Of a stretch of 64,000 bases of DNA, positions 26,233 through 35,068 are shown in pieces. The notes under the pieces are model-generated. The model was not told the DNA's origin and did no database searches. It saw only the letters and a list, made by a program, of their open reading frames with translations. Within the stretch, counting starts at the first letter, position 1. The number at the start of each line of letters is the position of its first letter. Position numbers and translations under genes: made by a program. The stretch is from Natronomonas gomsonensis (GTDB lineage Archaea; Halobacteriota; Halobacteria; Halobacteriales; Haloarculaceae): contig NZ_JACAWU010000002.1 in the NCBI RefSeq assembly GCF_013391635.1, positions 372,001 through 436,000 on the forward strand. Reading direction: 5' to 3'.

Positions 26233-28008
26233 ATGGCGACCGACCCGATACAGTACGGCGACTACGACGAAGGCCGGTACTGCAACTACTGGGAGTTGGA
26301 CCCGACGCTGCAGTTCGAGGCCCGTCGCATCTACCCCGAGGACGAGTACGAGTGGGCCGAAGACGTGTTGTCGGGCTACGGTGAGGTTCTCGGCGAGCGA
26401 ATGGCTGACACCGCCGACCGCATCGACGAGGAAGGCCACGAACTGCAACCGTTCGACAAGTTCGGTAACCGGCTCAACGAGGTGGAGTACCACCCACTCA
26501 TCGAAGAACAGGAGCAACTCACCTACGAGGAGTTCGGCGTCACCCACGACGCATTCCACGCGCCGCCGGGCCGCGACGAGCCAGTCGGGTTGAGCCACAC
26601 CCTGATGATGCAGGCACTACTCTCCTACGTCGACGGCGGGTTCTGCTGTCCGGTGTCGATGACGACCGGCGCGGCTATCGTCCTCGACAAGTTCGACGAC
26701 GGCGAACTGGAGGAGTACTTCCAGGGGCTCACCAGCCGCGACCTCGAAGACCACATCGAGGGTGCGATGTTCCTCACCGAAGAGCAGGGCGGCTCCGACG
26801 TCGGGGCAAACGAGGTTCGCGCCGAGCCACAGGGCGACGGCACCTACCGGCTGTACGGCGAGAAGTGGTTCTGCTCGAACATCGACGCCGAGGGCGCACT
26901 CGCGTTGGCGCGGACGCCCGACGCTCCCGAGGGAACCGAGGGGCTGTCGCTGTTCCTCGTTCCGCGGACGAAACCCGACGGCGAGGTCAACGAGTCACAC
27001 TTCCGCCGACTGAAGGACAAACTCGGCACCATCTCGGTGCCGACCGGCGAAATCGAGTTCGAAGGCGCAGAGGCGTACCTCGTCGGCGAGGAGGGTAAGG
27101 GCTTCAAGTACATGGCCGAGATGATGAATTTCGAGCGCCTGACGAACGCGACGGGTGCAATCGGTATCATGGGCCGGGCGCTGCTGGAGGCGAAGGTTCG
27201 CGCTGCGGACCGCGAGGCCTTCGGCAACCCCATCGACGAGTACCCCCTGATGCGCCGGGACCTCGTGGACATGTCCGTCGACTACGAGGCCGGCACCGTC
27301 TTCTCCTTCGAGGGTGCGCGCCTGCTGGACGAACGGGAACGGCAGGGCGACGACTCCGAGGCGTACCAACTGATGCGGCTGTTCATTCCCATCGCGAAGT
27401 ACAAGACGGCGCGGATGTCCGTCGACACGGCGTCGTACGCGATGGAGATTCTCGGCGGGAACGGCTACGTGCGGGAACACACAACCGAGCGCCTGCTGCG
27501 GGACGCACAGGTACTGCCCATCTGGGAGGGTCCCTCGAACATCCTCGCGTTGGACGTGCTGCGCGCCCTCAACCGCGAGAACGCCCACGAGGCGCTGCTC
27601 CCGTACGTCCAAGAGAAACTCGGCAGCGTCGAACACCCGCTGTTGGAGGAGTTGGCCGACGAAGTCGAAGCCGAGTTCCTCGACCTCCAGAACGCCCTGG
27701 CGACGATGGCGACCGAAGACGGCGACTACGCGCAGTATCACGCGAAGCGGCTGGCGGATTTCATCTTCGATGTTGTCAGCGCGGCACTCCTGCTAGAAGA
27801 GGCCCAGTGGCAAATCGACGAGGAAGACAACGGCCGGAAGGCGCTCGTCGCCCAGCGGTTCGTCGAGACGCGCTTCGGCGACGACGAAGCCTACGGTGTC
27901 GCCTCCGGGGACCGCTTCGCGATGGACGAGGAGAACTTCGACGCCGTTGCCCACTACGCCGGCGTCGAACCGGAGTCGCTGGTCGAGGCGACGCCGGCCG
28001 ACGACTGA
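26233..28008 (+). CDS. Acyl-CoA dehydrogenase, AidB-like long form
   Basis: A 591-residue flavoprotein, longer than the usual 380 because of an N-terminal extension and a C-terminal helical domain as in AidB. Core motifs are MFLTEEQGGSDVGAN, YGEKWFCSN, FERLTNATGAIGIMGRAL and IWEGPSNILALDVLRA. The active-site base is not obvious. It is divergent from the enoyl-CoA hydratase/BKACE unit with 141 nt between starts, so all three likely serve the same acyl-CoA catabolism. Confidence 0.9.
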   Translation: MATDPIQYGDYDEGRYCNYWELDPTLQFEARRIYPEDEYEWAEDVLSGYGEVLGERMADTADRIDEEGHELQPFDKFGNRLNEVEYHPLIEEQEQLTYEEFGVTHDAFHAPPGRDEPVGLSHTLMMQALLSYVDGGFCCPVSMTTGAAIVLDKFDDGELEEYFQGLTSRDLEDHIEGAMFLTEEQGGSDVGANEVRAEPQGDGTYRLYGEKWFCSNIDAEGALALARTPDAPEGTEGLSLFLVPRTKPDGEVNESHFRRLKDKLGTISVPTGEIEFEGAEAYLVGEEGKGFKYMAEMMNFERLTNATGAIGIMGRALLEAKVRAADREAFGNPIDEYPLMRRDLVDMSVDYEAGTVFSFEGARLLDERERQGDDSEAYQLMRLFIPIAKYKTARMSVDTASYAMEILGGNGYVREHTTERLLRDAQVLPIWEGPSNILALDVLRALNRENAHEALLPYVQEKLGSVEHPLLEELADEVEAEFLDLQNALATMATEDGDYAQYHAKRLADFIFDVVSAALLLEEAQWQIDEEDNGRKALVAQRFVETRFGDDEAYGVASGDRFAMDEENFDAVAHYAGVEPESLVEATPADD

Positions 28009-28077
28009 AACAGCGAGTCGCTTCGAACGAAGCCGTCGCTTTGCGGCGTGAAAACGGTAGAATACTGGACTGACTGC

Positions 28078-28203
28078 TTACAGGCGGTGGCTGAATACCG
28101 TCTCTTCGAGGGTCTCCGTTTCGAGGGTCGAGGGGGTGGACTCGTCGGTCTTAATCGGGACCATCGGCGCGCCGGTGTTGGTTTCGTCGGTGTAGCGGGT
28201 CAT
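28078..28203 (-). CDS. Possible small protein (41 aa)
   Basis: A minus-strand ORF from ATG 28203 to TAA 28078, beginning MTRYTDETNTGAP and ending TVFSHRL; Thr- and Glu-rich, G/C-ending codons. A TATA-like TTTATTA at 28252-28258 predicts transcription starting near 28229 and a 25-nt leader. A shorter frame (ATG 28235) ends with its TGA overlapping this ATG but would begin before the predicted transcript start. Weak support; no family recognised. Confidence 0.3.
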   Translation of the reverse strand: MTRYTDETNTGAPMVPIKTDESTPSTLETETLEETVFSHRL

Positions 28204-28398
28204 GTGTCGTCGGGCGCTTTCGCGCTGTACTCCATGAACAACAGTGAGGGATAATAAAGTTAATGAACGATAATGTTAATACACCTCTATGAATTTAAGG
28301 TAGTTTTCATACCGAAGGTTTTTGAGACAATATGGGTGAAATTTTCTATGATATTCAACTAATACGCGCTCAAAAATTAATGTTTTGGTCAGATAGCA
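28204..28398. other. AT-rich intergenic region
   Basis: Between the possible small gene and the M48 peptidase stop lies markedly AT-rich DNA with several TATA-like stretches (for example TTAATACACC and ATTTAAGG). Apart from the likely promoter for the 41-codon ORF I see no gene. An ORF on the plus strand from 28332 runs antisense into the peptidase gene and is not credible. Confidence 0.4.
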
Positions 28399-30288
28399 TC
28401 ACCACTGTTCGTTACGGAGGCGGCGAATCCGGTTCTCGTTTGAAGGATGGGTTGTCGGTCGCCACGTCAACAGTTCGTTCACTCGTTCGAGGAACCGACT
28501 CGTCGGTGTGTCGTCCTGTTCGAACTGTTTGGGGAACCATTTGCGGGCTTTCGACTCGACGGACTCGGCGTCGGTAGTTCCCTCGATGGGCCGAGAAACG
28601 ATGCCGAGCGTGGCGCTTGCTGCAAGGCGGGCGTCGGTTGTCGGACGGTGTTCGGGTCCAAGGGTTTCGAGAGCCGATGCGAGGGCTCCGGGTTGGCCAA
28701 CCAATCGCACAGCGGTCCGGTCGGCTGCGTACTCACGGGCGCGGGCGTGAAAACGCATACAGACTCCGTTGACCGCAAGCAGTCCCCGTGTGGCAGTACT
28801 CACAGCGATGTATACCGGGATGGCAAGCAGTGCCGGCGCCAAGAGGACCAGTAACACAGGTGAGGCGAACAATAGCGGAAATAGCCGGAACCAGTCGGCG
28901 AACCGCCGTTCACGGCGCCTGAGTGCCCTCGATAGCTCCGATATCGCCGCCGCGACCGTGGCGACGGTCGTGTCCCGGTTGGCAATGTGTGCGATTTCGT
29001 GGGCTAGAACCGCCTGTAGTTCCTCGCCGTCGAGTTCGTCGAGCAACCCCGTCGTAACGGCAATCGTGGGTTCACGTCCGTCGGCCGTCGAGAGGCTGTT
29101 CGGTTCCGGGCTGTCGATTATCACGACGTCTGGCGGCGGCACCTCGACCGAATGGGCCAGACGACGAACCCGAGCCTCGACGTCCGCTAACCGTTCGTCC
29201 GCGACTTCTTCCGCTTCGAGCGCTCGTCGCTTTCCAACCCCGGCCTCCACGAGCAGTAGCCCGACAGCCGCGACCGGTAACAACACGGCCAGCACCCCCA
29301 CCGGGACCGCGAGGCCGAGTGCTGCCGCCACATGATAGACGATGCCCCCAAGTCCCACGAAGAGGGAAAGATTCAGGAGGACGACGACGAGCAGCGTCGC
29401 CAGCAGTCGAACCCGCAGCGAGGGGTCGGGCAGCCGAGCCAGCACCTGCGAGGGGAACGCTGACTCCGATTTCGGGAGGTTGGCATCCGCGAGGTCGGGT
29501 TCGGCTTCCGTGGGGTAGGTTCCGCGACGAACGCGCACGGCGTCGTCGGCGAGCAAGAGACAATAGGTCGAAACTCCTCCGACGACCGGAAACAGTAGGT
29601 GCGGCCAGAGGGGAAGGAACGTCGCCGTCGATAGCAGTATCCAGATGAAATACAGCGGCCACAGCGCGACTGCGAGGAGCGCACCGCCCAGACTGAACGC
29701 GACGTGTTCGGCAACGGGCCTGACTGGCGTCGTCCCGGAGACACGAAGGCCGAGGGAGATGCCGATGCCAAGCGACAGGACGACGGCACCCGGACGGAAC
29801 GTCTCGGGTGCCGCGATGAGCAGACCGGCGACGACTGGATATCCGACACCCAGTACAGTCAGAATCCGTATCCTTGTTTTCCCTGGCGGGTCGGCCGACC
29901 AGCGTTCGGCAGCCTCGGTGTCGAAGGTGTCCCCTTGACGGATGCTTTTTCGAACCCGATGAAACGGCCTGGCGGCGTCGTGGGGAATCTCGGACCTATC
30001 CTGACAGTTGTTGAAATATTCCGTCGTGCTGTACAACAATGCGGAGCAAACTGCAACGGCGAGCACCGTCAGAACCACCAATGGAGCCAGTTCATGCTCC
30101 ATGAGGTCCGTTCCCATCTCCTGCTTGGCGACTTCGAGCATCCCCACCACGAACAGCATGGCGAACACGCCAACGACCGCCCCGAACCTCACGAACCGGT
30201 CGAAAAGAAATGCAGTACTCGCTATCACGGGCCCGACGACGAGCCCGTAGATTCTGGCCCACTCCTCGGAGGCACTTATCAGCAGCAT
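28399..30288 (-). CDS. M48 family membrane metalloprotease (HtpX/Ste24-like)
   Basis: A 629-residue membrane zinc peptidase. The catalytic HEIAH is at residues 430-434 and the third ligand Glu near 519 in AREYAADRTAV, as in the M48 family. The N-terminal 330 residues carry about eight hydrophobic helices, much more than in standard HtpX, and hydrophobic segments flank the active site. Start ATG 30288 (GTG 30300 is possible) is fixed by the divergent gene beginning at 30409, which the longer open frame would overlap completely. Likely role: membrane-protein quality control. Confidence 0.85.
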   Translation of the reverse strand: MLLISASEEWARIYGLVVGPVIASTAFLFDRFVRFGAVVGVFAMLFVVGMLEVAKQEMGTDLMEHELAPLVVLTVLAVAVCSALLYSTTEYFNNCQDRSEIPHDAARPFHRVRKSIRQGDTFDTEAAERWSADPPGKTRIRILTVLGVGYPVVAGLLIAAPETFRPGAVVLSLGIGISLGLRVSGTTPVRPVAEHVAFSLGGALLAVALWPLYFIWILLSTATFLPLWPHLLFPVVGGVSTYCLLLADDAVRVRRGTYPTEAEPDLADANLPKSESAFPSQVLARLPDPSLRVRLLATLLVVVLLNLSLFVGLGGIVYHVAAALGLAVPVGVLAVLLPVAAVGLLLVEAGVGKRRALEAEEVADERLADVEARVRRLAHSVEVPPPDVVIIDSPEPNSLSTADGREPTIAVTTGLLDELDGEELQAVLAHEIAHIANRDTTVATVAAAISELSRALRRRERRFADWFRLFPLLFASPVLLVLLAPALLAIPVYIAVSTATRGLLAVNGVCMRFHARAREYAADRTAVRLVGQPGALASALETLGPEHRPTTDARLAASATLGIVSRPIEGTTDAESVESKARKWFPKQFEQDDTPTSRFLERVNELLTWRPTTHPSNENRIRRLRNEQW

Positions 30289-30408
30289 TGATAGTCTCAC
30301 CAACAGTTCGATTTGAGTCCGGCGCGCGAATTGTATTAGAACTTCGGTCCGAACGGTGCCCTCTGCGACAATCAGTAGGAGTAAGTCCCCACCAATCGAA
30401 GCGCGGGC

Positions 30409-30804
30409 ATGGACGCCGAGTCGACGGTTCGGGCGTACTACGATTCGCTCCGGTCGGGCGAGCCGCTGTATCCGTTCTTCGCCCGCGAGGAGTCGACCGT
30501 CAAGTTCGGCATCGGCGAGCGACTGACGGGGTACGAGGAGGTCGAAGCCGGCCTCCGAAAGCAAACCGAGTCGACCGATGGCTGGGTCGTCGACAGCGAC
30601 CGACTGGTCGTCACCGAACGCGACGACCATGCGTGGTTCTCCGACGACGTGTTCATGGCCTGGAACAGCCTCGAACGCGGCATTCGATACGAGTTCGAAA
30701 CCCGCTGGAGCGGCACGCTCGAACGGCGCGGCGACGACGCGGATCTCGGCACCGACTGGCGGTTCGTCGGGATGCACGTTTCGACCGAGGGGGGAACGAA
30801 CTGA
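30409..30804 (+). CDS. SnoaL/NTF2-like fold protein
   Basis: A 131-residue protein with the profile of the SnoaL-like (DUF4440/DUF3225) NTF2 fold: AESTVRAYYDSLRSGEPLYPFFARE at the start, a middle LTGYEEVEAGLRK and a Trp-rich end (DWRFVGMHVS). These domains bind small molecules or act as accessory domains; the activity is unknown. Its TGA shares bases with the next ATG (TGATG), indicating coupled translation. Confidence 0.75.
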   Translation: MDAESTVRAYYDSLRSGEPLYPFFAREESTVKFGIGERLTGYEEVEAGLRKQTESTDGWVVDSDRLVVTERDDHAWFSDDVFMAWNSLERGIRYEFETRWSGTLERRGDDADLGTDWRFVGMHVSTEGGTN

Positions 30805-31043
30805 TGGTCGGACCCATCTCCGACGAGGACCGCGAGCGGACGATGCGCAAGCTAAAAATCGGGTCCGTCCTGCTCGTCGGCGCGTCGGCGGGCCTCATAA
30901 CGCTACAGGGCGATGCCTCCATCGAAGTCGTCGCGGGGGCGATTGCAATCGGCCTGCTCGTCGGGATGGCACTCGTGTGGTATCTGTTCCCCGATACGGA
31001 GGCGCTGTCGCCGGCGTCGAACCGGGAGTACCGCCGAAAGTAA
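30804..31043 (+). CDS. Small two-helix membrane protein
   Basis: A 79-residue protein with a basic N-terminus (DEDRERTMRKLK) and two transmembrane helices at about residues 19-37 and 41-60. The start overlaps the SnoaL-like gene by one base, so the two form an operon. Family not recognised. Confidence 0.65.
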   Translation: MVGPISDEDRERTMRKLKIGSVLLVGASAGLITLQGDASIEVVAGAIAIGLLVGMALVWYLFPDTEALSPASNREYRRK

Positions 31044-31062
31044 GGGTTTCAGTTCCGCATCC

Positions 31063-31070
31063 GTTATAAG
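31063..31070 (+). promoter_or_regulatory. TATA box of the thiolase-DUF35 operon
   Basis: GTTATAAG is centred 27 nt before ATG 31093 and indicates a leaderless transcript. Confidence 0.55.
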
Positions 31071-31092
31071 TCACACTCCCCCACGGTGTGGT

Positions 31093-32259
31093 ATGGCACG
31101 CGCAGCAGTCGTCGGCGCCGGCATGACGAAGTTCGGCGTTCACGACAAACCACTCCAGGAGCTGTTCGGCGAGGCGGCGCTCCCCGCACTCGACGATGCG
31201 GGCGTCGAACCGTCCGAAATAGACGCCTTCTACTTCGGCAACGCCATGAGCGGACAGGCCGAAAACGACACCCACCTCGGCCCGAAACTCGCCTCCCACG
31301 TCGGGATGGCCGGCGTTCCGGTCCAGCGCTTCGAGGACGCCTGTGCGACCTCTTCGAACGCCTTCAAAAACGCCGTCGAGGCGGTCGATGCCGGCATCCA
31401 CGACGTTGTCTTGGTGGGCGGGGTCGAGCGCTGTACCCCCGAAACCGGGAAGGACACCGCGGCGATGACGCGCATCTTCGCCTCCGCGTCCCACCGGCAG
31501 TACGAACAGCCCACGGGGCTGACCTTCCCCGGCGTCTTCGCGCTGTTCACCAAACGCCACATGCACGAGTATGGGACGACCGAGGAGCAACTCGCGGAAG
31601 TCGCCGTCAAGAACCACGGCAACGGGGCGTTGAACCCCAACGCCCACTTCGGCAAGGAGACGACCGTCGAGGAGGCACTCGACGGCCCCATCGTCGCCGA
31701 CCCGTTCCGACTGATGGACTGCTGTCCGTTCTCCGACGGCGCCAGCGCCGTCGTCGTCGTCAGCGACGAGATGGCCGATTCCTACGACGCTCCCGTCGAC
31801 GTGTCGGGCGTCGGCCACGCGACGGACGTGGTCCCCATCGGCGACAAGGACACCCCGCACGTCACCCAAGCCGCACGCGACGCGGCCGCCCAAGCCTACG
31901 AGCAGGCCGACAGCTCGGCGGCGGAGATGGATTTCGCCGAAGTGCACGACTGTTTCACCGGCGCGGAAATACTCGCCAGCGAGGCGCTGGGCCTCGTCGA
32001 GGACGGCCAGGGCGGACCAGCGGCCGAGGCGGGCCGGACGGCACGGGACGGCGACGTACCGATCAACCCCTCCGGCGGTCTGAAGGCGAAGGGCCACCCC
32101 ATCGGCGCGACGGGCACCGCCCAACTCGTCGAGTTGACCGAGCAACTCCGCGGAACGGCGGGGGAGCGACAGATAGACGGCGCCGACCGCGCCGTCGCGC
32201 ACAACCTCGGCGGGGACGCTGCCACCACCGTCGTCACGGTCATGGAGGCCCGCCGATGA
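31093..32259 (+). CDS. Thiolase family protein (acetyl-CoA acetyltransferase type)
   Basis: A 388-residue thiolase of the archaeal/SCP-x branch. The acyl-accepting Cys84 is in EDACATSS, the catalytic His in KGHPIGATG, and NLGGDAATTVV closes the protein. The second Cys usual in biosynthetic thiolases is replaced in this C-terminal motif, typical for this branch. Its stop overlaps the start of the DUF35 protein (ATGA). In Archaea such pairs form complexes in which DUF35 shapes the CoA tunnel. The degradative or mevalonate role cannot be decided here. Confidence 0.9.
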   Translation: MARAAVVGAGMTKFGVHDKPLQELFGEAALPALDDAGVEPSEIDAFYFGNAMSGQAENDTHLGPKLASHVGMAGVPVQRFEDACATSSNAFKNAVEAVDAGIHDVVLVGGVERCTPETGKDTAAMTRIFASASHRQYEQPTGLTFPGVFALFTKRHMHEYGTTEEQLAEVAVKNHGNGALNPNAHFGKETTVEEALDGPIVADPFRLMDCCPFSDGASAVVVVSDEMADSYDAPVDVSGVGHATDVVPIGDKDTPHVTQAARDAAAQAYEQADSSAAEMDFAEVHDCFTGAEILASEALGLVEDGQGGPAAEAGRTARDGDVPINPSGGLKAKGHPIGATGTAQLVELTEQLRGTAGERQIDGADRAVAHNLGGDAATTVVTVMEARR

Positions 32260-32624
32260 GCGACCGACTCACACACGGCGAGTGGAGCGACGCGGTCGAG
32301 TCCGGCGACCTCCTCGGACAGACGTGTTCGGACTGCGGGAAGACCCAGGGCACGCCGAAGGCGGCCTGTCCGCACTGTGGCTCTCGGGACCTCGAAACGG
32401 TGGAACTCCCGACCGAGGGCGTCGTCTACACCGAGACCACCATCAACGTCCCGCCGGTCGGCGTCGAGGAACGCGGCTATCAGGTCGCCGTCGTCGACCT
32501 CGGCGAGGCGCGCGTGATGGGGCGACTCTCCGATGGCGAGGTCGGAATCGGTGACACCGTCGAAGTTTCGGGGTTCACCGAGGACGACGACGGCTACGTC
32601 GCTCCGGCGTTCGAACCGCGATAG
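32256..32624 (+). CDS. DUF35 OB-fold/zinc-ribbon protein, thiolase partner
   Basis: A 122-residue protein with the DUF35 layout: an N-terminal zinc ribbon (CSDCGKTQGTPKAACPHCGS) and an OB-fold containing VVYTETTINVPP and VMGRLSDGEVGIGD. In archaeal thiolase/HMG-CoA synthase complexes this protein holds the two enzymes together and binds CoA. Translation is coupled to the thiolase through a 4-nt overlap. Confidence 0.92.
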   Translation: MSDRLTHGEWSDAVESGDLLGQTCSDCGKTQGTPKAACPHCGSRDLETVELPTEGVVYTETTINVPPVGVEERGYQVAVVDLGEARVMGRLSDGEVGIGDTVEVSGFTEDDDGYVAPAFEPR

Positions 32625-32631
32625 GTTCCGC

Positions 32632-32931
32632 TCAGCTCCCCAGGCGTTCGGTCGGTCCGTCGCCGCTCGCGGTCGTTTTTCCGGCCGAGAGGTCACTGAT
32701 ACAGCGTCGACAGAAGCGATAGGTGGGGTCGTTCGGGGCGCCGCAGGTCGGACACACCGTCCTATCGGGGCCTTCCGCGCGTGGCTCACGCTCGTGGTTG
32801 GTGGCGGGGTCGGCGGTCTGGCTCTGGCCGCTGGAGTCGGTCACCGTCTCCCGATACAGGTACAGGAGTAGGCTCATGTGGACGGCAATGAGCGCCGCGA
32901 CGCCGAGCAGGAGCCACACGAGTGTGTTCAT
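32632..32931 (-). CDS. Membrane-anchored zinc-ribbon protein
   Basis: A 99-residue protein: one N-terminal transmembrane helix (TLVWLLLGVAALIAVHMSL), a polar linker, and a zinc ribbon with Cys pairs CPTCG and CRRC. ATG 32931 is preferred to the GTG nine bases upstream. It is convergent with the DUF35 gene. Function unknown. Confidence 0.7.
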   Translation of the reverse strand: MNTLVWLLLGVAALIAVHMSLLLYLYRETVTDSSGQSQTADPATNHEREPRAEGPDRTVCPTCGAPNDPTYRFCRRCISDLSAGKTTASGDGPTERLGS

Positions 32932-32997
32932 CCCTAGCACGAACTACGCTGTCGGAGTACTTATTCGTTCGGCGGGGCCGACGGTCGCCGTCGTCCG

Positions 32998-33942
32998 TCA
33001 GGCGACGCGTGCGAGCCACGCGTCGGGGTCGTCCAACTCTGCGTCTGTCGGGAGGTTCGCGGGGTCCTCCCAGACGACGGCGGCGCCGGCGACGCCACGC
33101 GCGTCGGCGATGGCATCGAAGAATTCCTTCCCGCGTTCGTACTGCTCGCGTTTCATTCCGAAGCCGAGGAGGCGGCGAATCAGCGCCGAAACGGGGCCGA
33201 CGTTCCGTCGACGGTCGTCGAGTTTCCGCCTGAGGTCCTCGTACTCGCGGTCGAAGGCGCGGTCCATGATGAGTTCGGCGTACCCCTCGACGGCGGTCAT
33301 GGTGACGTTGAGTTCGCCCAACGCCTCGCGGTCGAACTCGCCGGTGGCGAGTTTCGAGACGGTTTCTTCCATCGCGTTTTCGAGATGTGGCCCGAGCCAC
33401 GGGGCAGCCCCGAACTCCGCGGCGTGGGCGACCTCGTGGAAGGCGATCCATCGACGGAACCGGTCGCGGTCGACGTCCAGCACCGTCGCGACCGACTCGA
33501 TGTTCGGGTGGACGAAGTAGAGTTCGTGGTCGCCGTCGCCGAGCAACAGCGGGTCGTACTGTCCGAGGACGTTGTTCGCGAGGAAGCCGAGCGTCAGCGC
33601 CATCGACCCGGTGTTCGCAGAGCGTGCCAACGACGGCGCGAGCGAGGCCTGTTCCTCGAGCGGGCCGAGCAGTCGCTCGAAGGTGGCGAGATTGGCGTCT
33701 ATCCAGTGGTGGCGATTCTGGACCTGTACGCTGTAGGGGAGGTCGAAGTCGACGCCGGCGGCCTCTCGAATGCTGTCGCGGGCGTCCGCCACGTCGTCGG
33801 CGTACCCCTGATGTTCGGCCTCGGAGAGGGTCAAATCGCCCGGTTCGGTCGCTGCGCGGGCGGCGTTCCCGACGGCACTCCAGTCCACCGGTCCTTCGCC
33901 CTCGGCATCGGCGACCGCACGGACGGCGCGAAAGAGACTCAC
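32998..33942 (-). CDS. Zinc-dependent metalloprotease family (DUF2342-like)
   Basis: A 314-residue soluble protein with HEVAHAAEF at residues 169-173 plus downstream WLGPHLENAM, fitting the COG5282/DUF2342 family often annotated as coenzyme-F420 biosynthesis-associated or zinc-dependent metalloprotease. The C-terminal part contains LRRLLGFGMKREQYERGKEFFD, typical of the family. No ATG is available near the conserved N-terminus; I use GTG 33942 (SLFRAVRAV follows), since the extension to GTG 33987 looks non-conserved. The substrate is unknown. Confidence 0.8.
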   Translation of the reverse strand: MSLFRAVRAVADAEGEGPVDWSAVGNAARAATEPGDLTLSEAEHQGYADDVADARDSIREAAGVDFDLPYSVQVQNRHHWIDANLATFERLLGPLEEQASLAPSLARSANTGSMALTLGFLANNVLGQYDPLLLGDGDHELYFVHPNIESVATVLDVDRDRFRRWIAFHEVAHAAEFGAAPWLGPHLENAMEETVSKLATGEFDREALGELNVTMTAVEGYAELIMDRAFDREYEDLRRKLDDRRRNVGPVSALIRRLLGFGMKREQYERGKEFFDAIADARGVAGAAVVWEDPANLPTDAELDDPDAWLARVA

Positions 33943-34113
33943 AGGACTGCTAGCCGACGACACGGCAAAGAGTTTCCGGGTCGGCACACTCGACGACGCC
34001 CGGGGAATACTCGATACCAGACCCCCACTGGTAACACCGCCGTCACCTGATTGCGTCGGCGTGCGCGAACCGATTTAACCCCACAACTCGTAACCAGGTA
34101 ACACGAGTAAACT

Positions 34114-35043
34114 ATGCCCGCACCCATCTCCGGACTACACCACGTGACGGCCATCGCCAGCGACCCCGAGGAGAACGTCGACTTCTACACCGACGTACTC
34201 GGGCTCCGGCTGGTGAAGAAAACCGTCAACTTCGACGACGTGACGACGTATCACCTCTACTACGGCGACGAAGTCGGCTCCCCGGGAACGATTCTGACGT
34301 TCTTCCCGTTCGGCGTCGGCCAACGCGGGTCGGTCGGCCGAGGACAGACCTCGGCGACGGCGTTCGTCGTCCCCGAGGGGAGTCTCGACTACTGGCAGGA
34401 GCGCTTCGACGACTACGGGGCCGAGTACGATGCCGTCGAGGAACGCTTCGAGGAGCGCGTCCTCCCGTTCTACGACCACGACGGCCAGCCACTGGAGTTG
34501 GTCACCGGTGCCGCCGACATCGAACCCTGGGACGGAAGCGACGTACCGGCCGAACACGCCATCCGCGGATTCCACGGCGTCACGCTGCTGTCGGCCAATG
34601 CCGAGGCAACCGTGGACGTACTGGAGACGATGGGGTACGAACGCTTCGAGGCGACCGGCCATCGAACCCGATTCGCGGCTGCGGGCGACCGCGCGGCGTT
34701 CGTCGACGTACTCGACGACCCGGAGGCGTCGAGCGGGATGCAGGGCGCGGGCACCGTCCACCACGTGGCCTTCCGGGTCCCCGACGACGACGCCCAGATG
34801 GCGTGGCGAGAGGAACTCGCCGAGACGGGACTGCGCGTGACGCCACAGAAAGACCGGCGGTACTTCCGGTCGATTTACTTCCGGGAACCCGGTGGCGTGC
34901 TGTTCGAGTTCGCGACGGACGGGCCCGGATTCGATGCCGACGAACCACTCGCGGAGTTGGGGTCGGAGTTGAAGCTCCCGCCGTGGCTCGAAGCGGACCG
35001 CGAAACCATCGAGCGCAGTCTTCCGCCGCTGTCGGCGGACTGA
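34114..35043 (+). CDS. Two-module VOC protein, ring-cleaving dioxygenase-like
   Basis: A 309-residue protein made of two tandem VOC modules: ISGLHHVTAIASDPEENVDFY at the start and IRGFHGVTLLSANAEATVD from about residue 150. The likely metal ligands are His9 and a His in TVHHVAF, with Glu in GVLFEFAT. This fits the extradiol-dioxygenase-like YkcA/LinE group, often annotated as ring-cleaving dioxygenase, although the true substrate is unproven. The upstream GATTTAACC (34073-34081) may be the TATA region. Confidence 0.85.
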   Translation: MPAPISGLHHVTAIASDPEENVDFYTDVLGLRLVKKTVNFDDVTTYHLYYGDEVGSPGTILTFFPFGVGQRGSVGRGQTSATAFVVPEGSLDYWQERFDDYGAEYDAVEERFEERVLPFYDHDGQPLELVTGAADIEPWDGSDVPAEHAIRGFHGVTLLSANAEATVDVLETMGYERFEATGHRTRFAAAGDRAAFVDVLDDPEASSGMQGAGTVHHVAFRVPDDDAQMAWREELAETGLRVTPQKDRRYFRSIYFREPGGVLFEFATDGPGFDADEPLAELGSELKLPPWLEADRETIERSLPPLSAD

Positions 35044-35068
35044 TACGGACTACAACTGTCCGACGAGT

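Noticed and set aside
28332-28577. Plus-strand ORF starting in AT-rich DNA
   Set aside because: It runs antisense into the conserved C-terminus of the M48 peptidase and its composition changes abruptly there.
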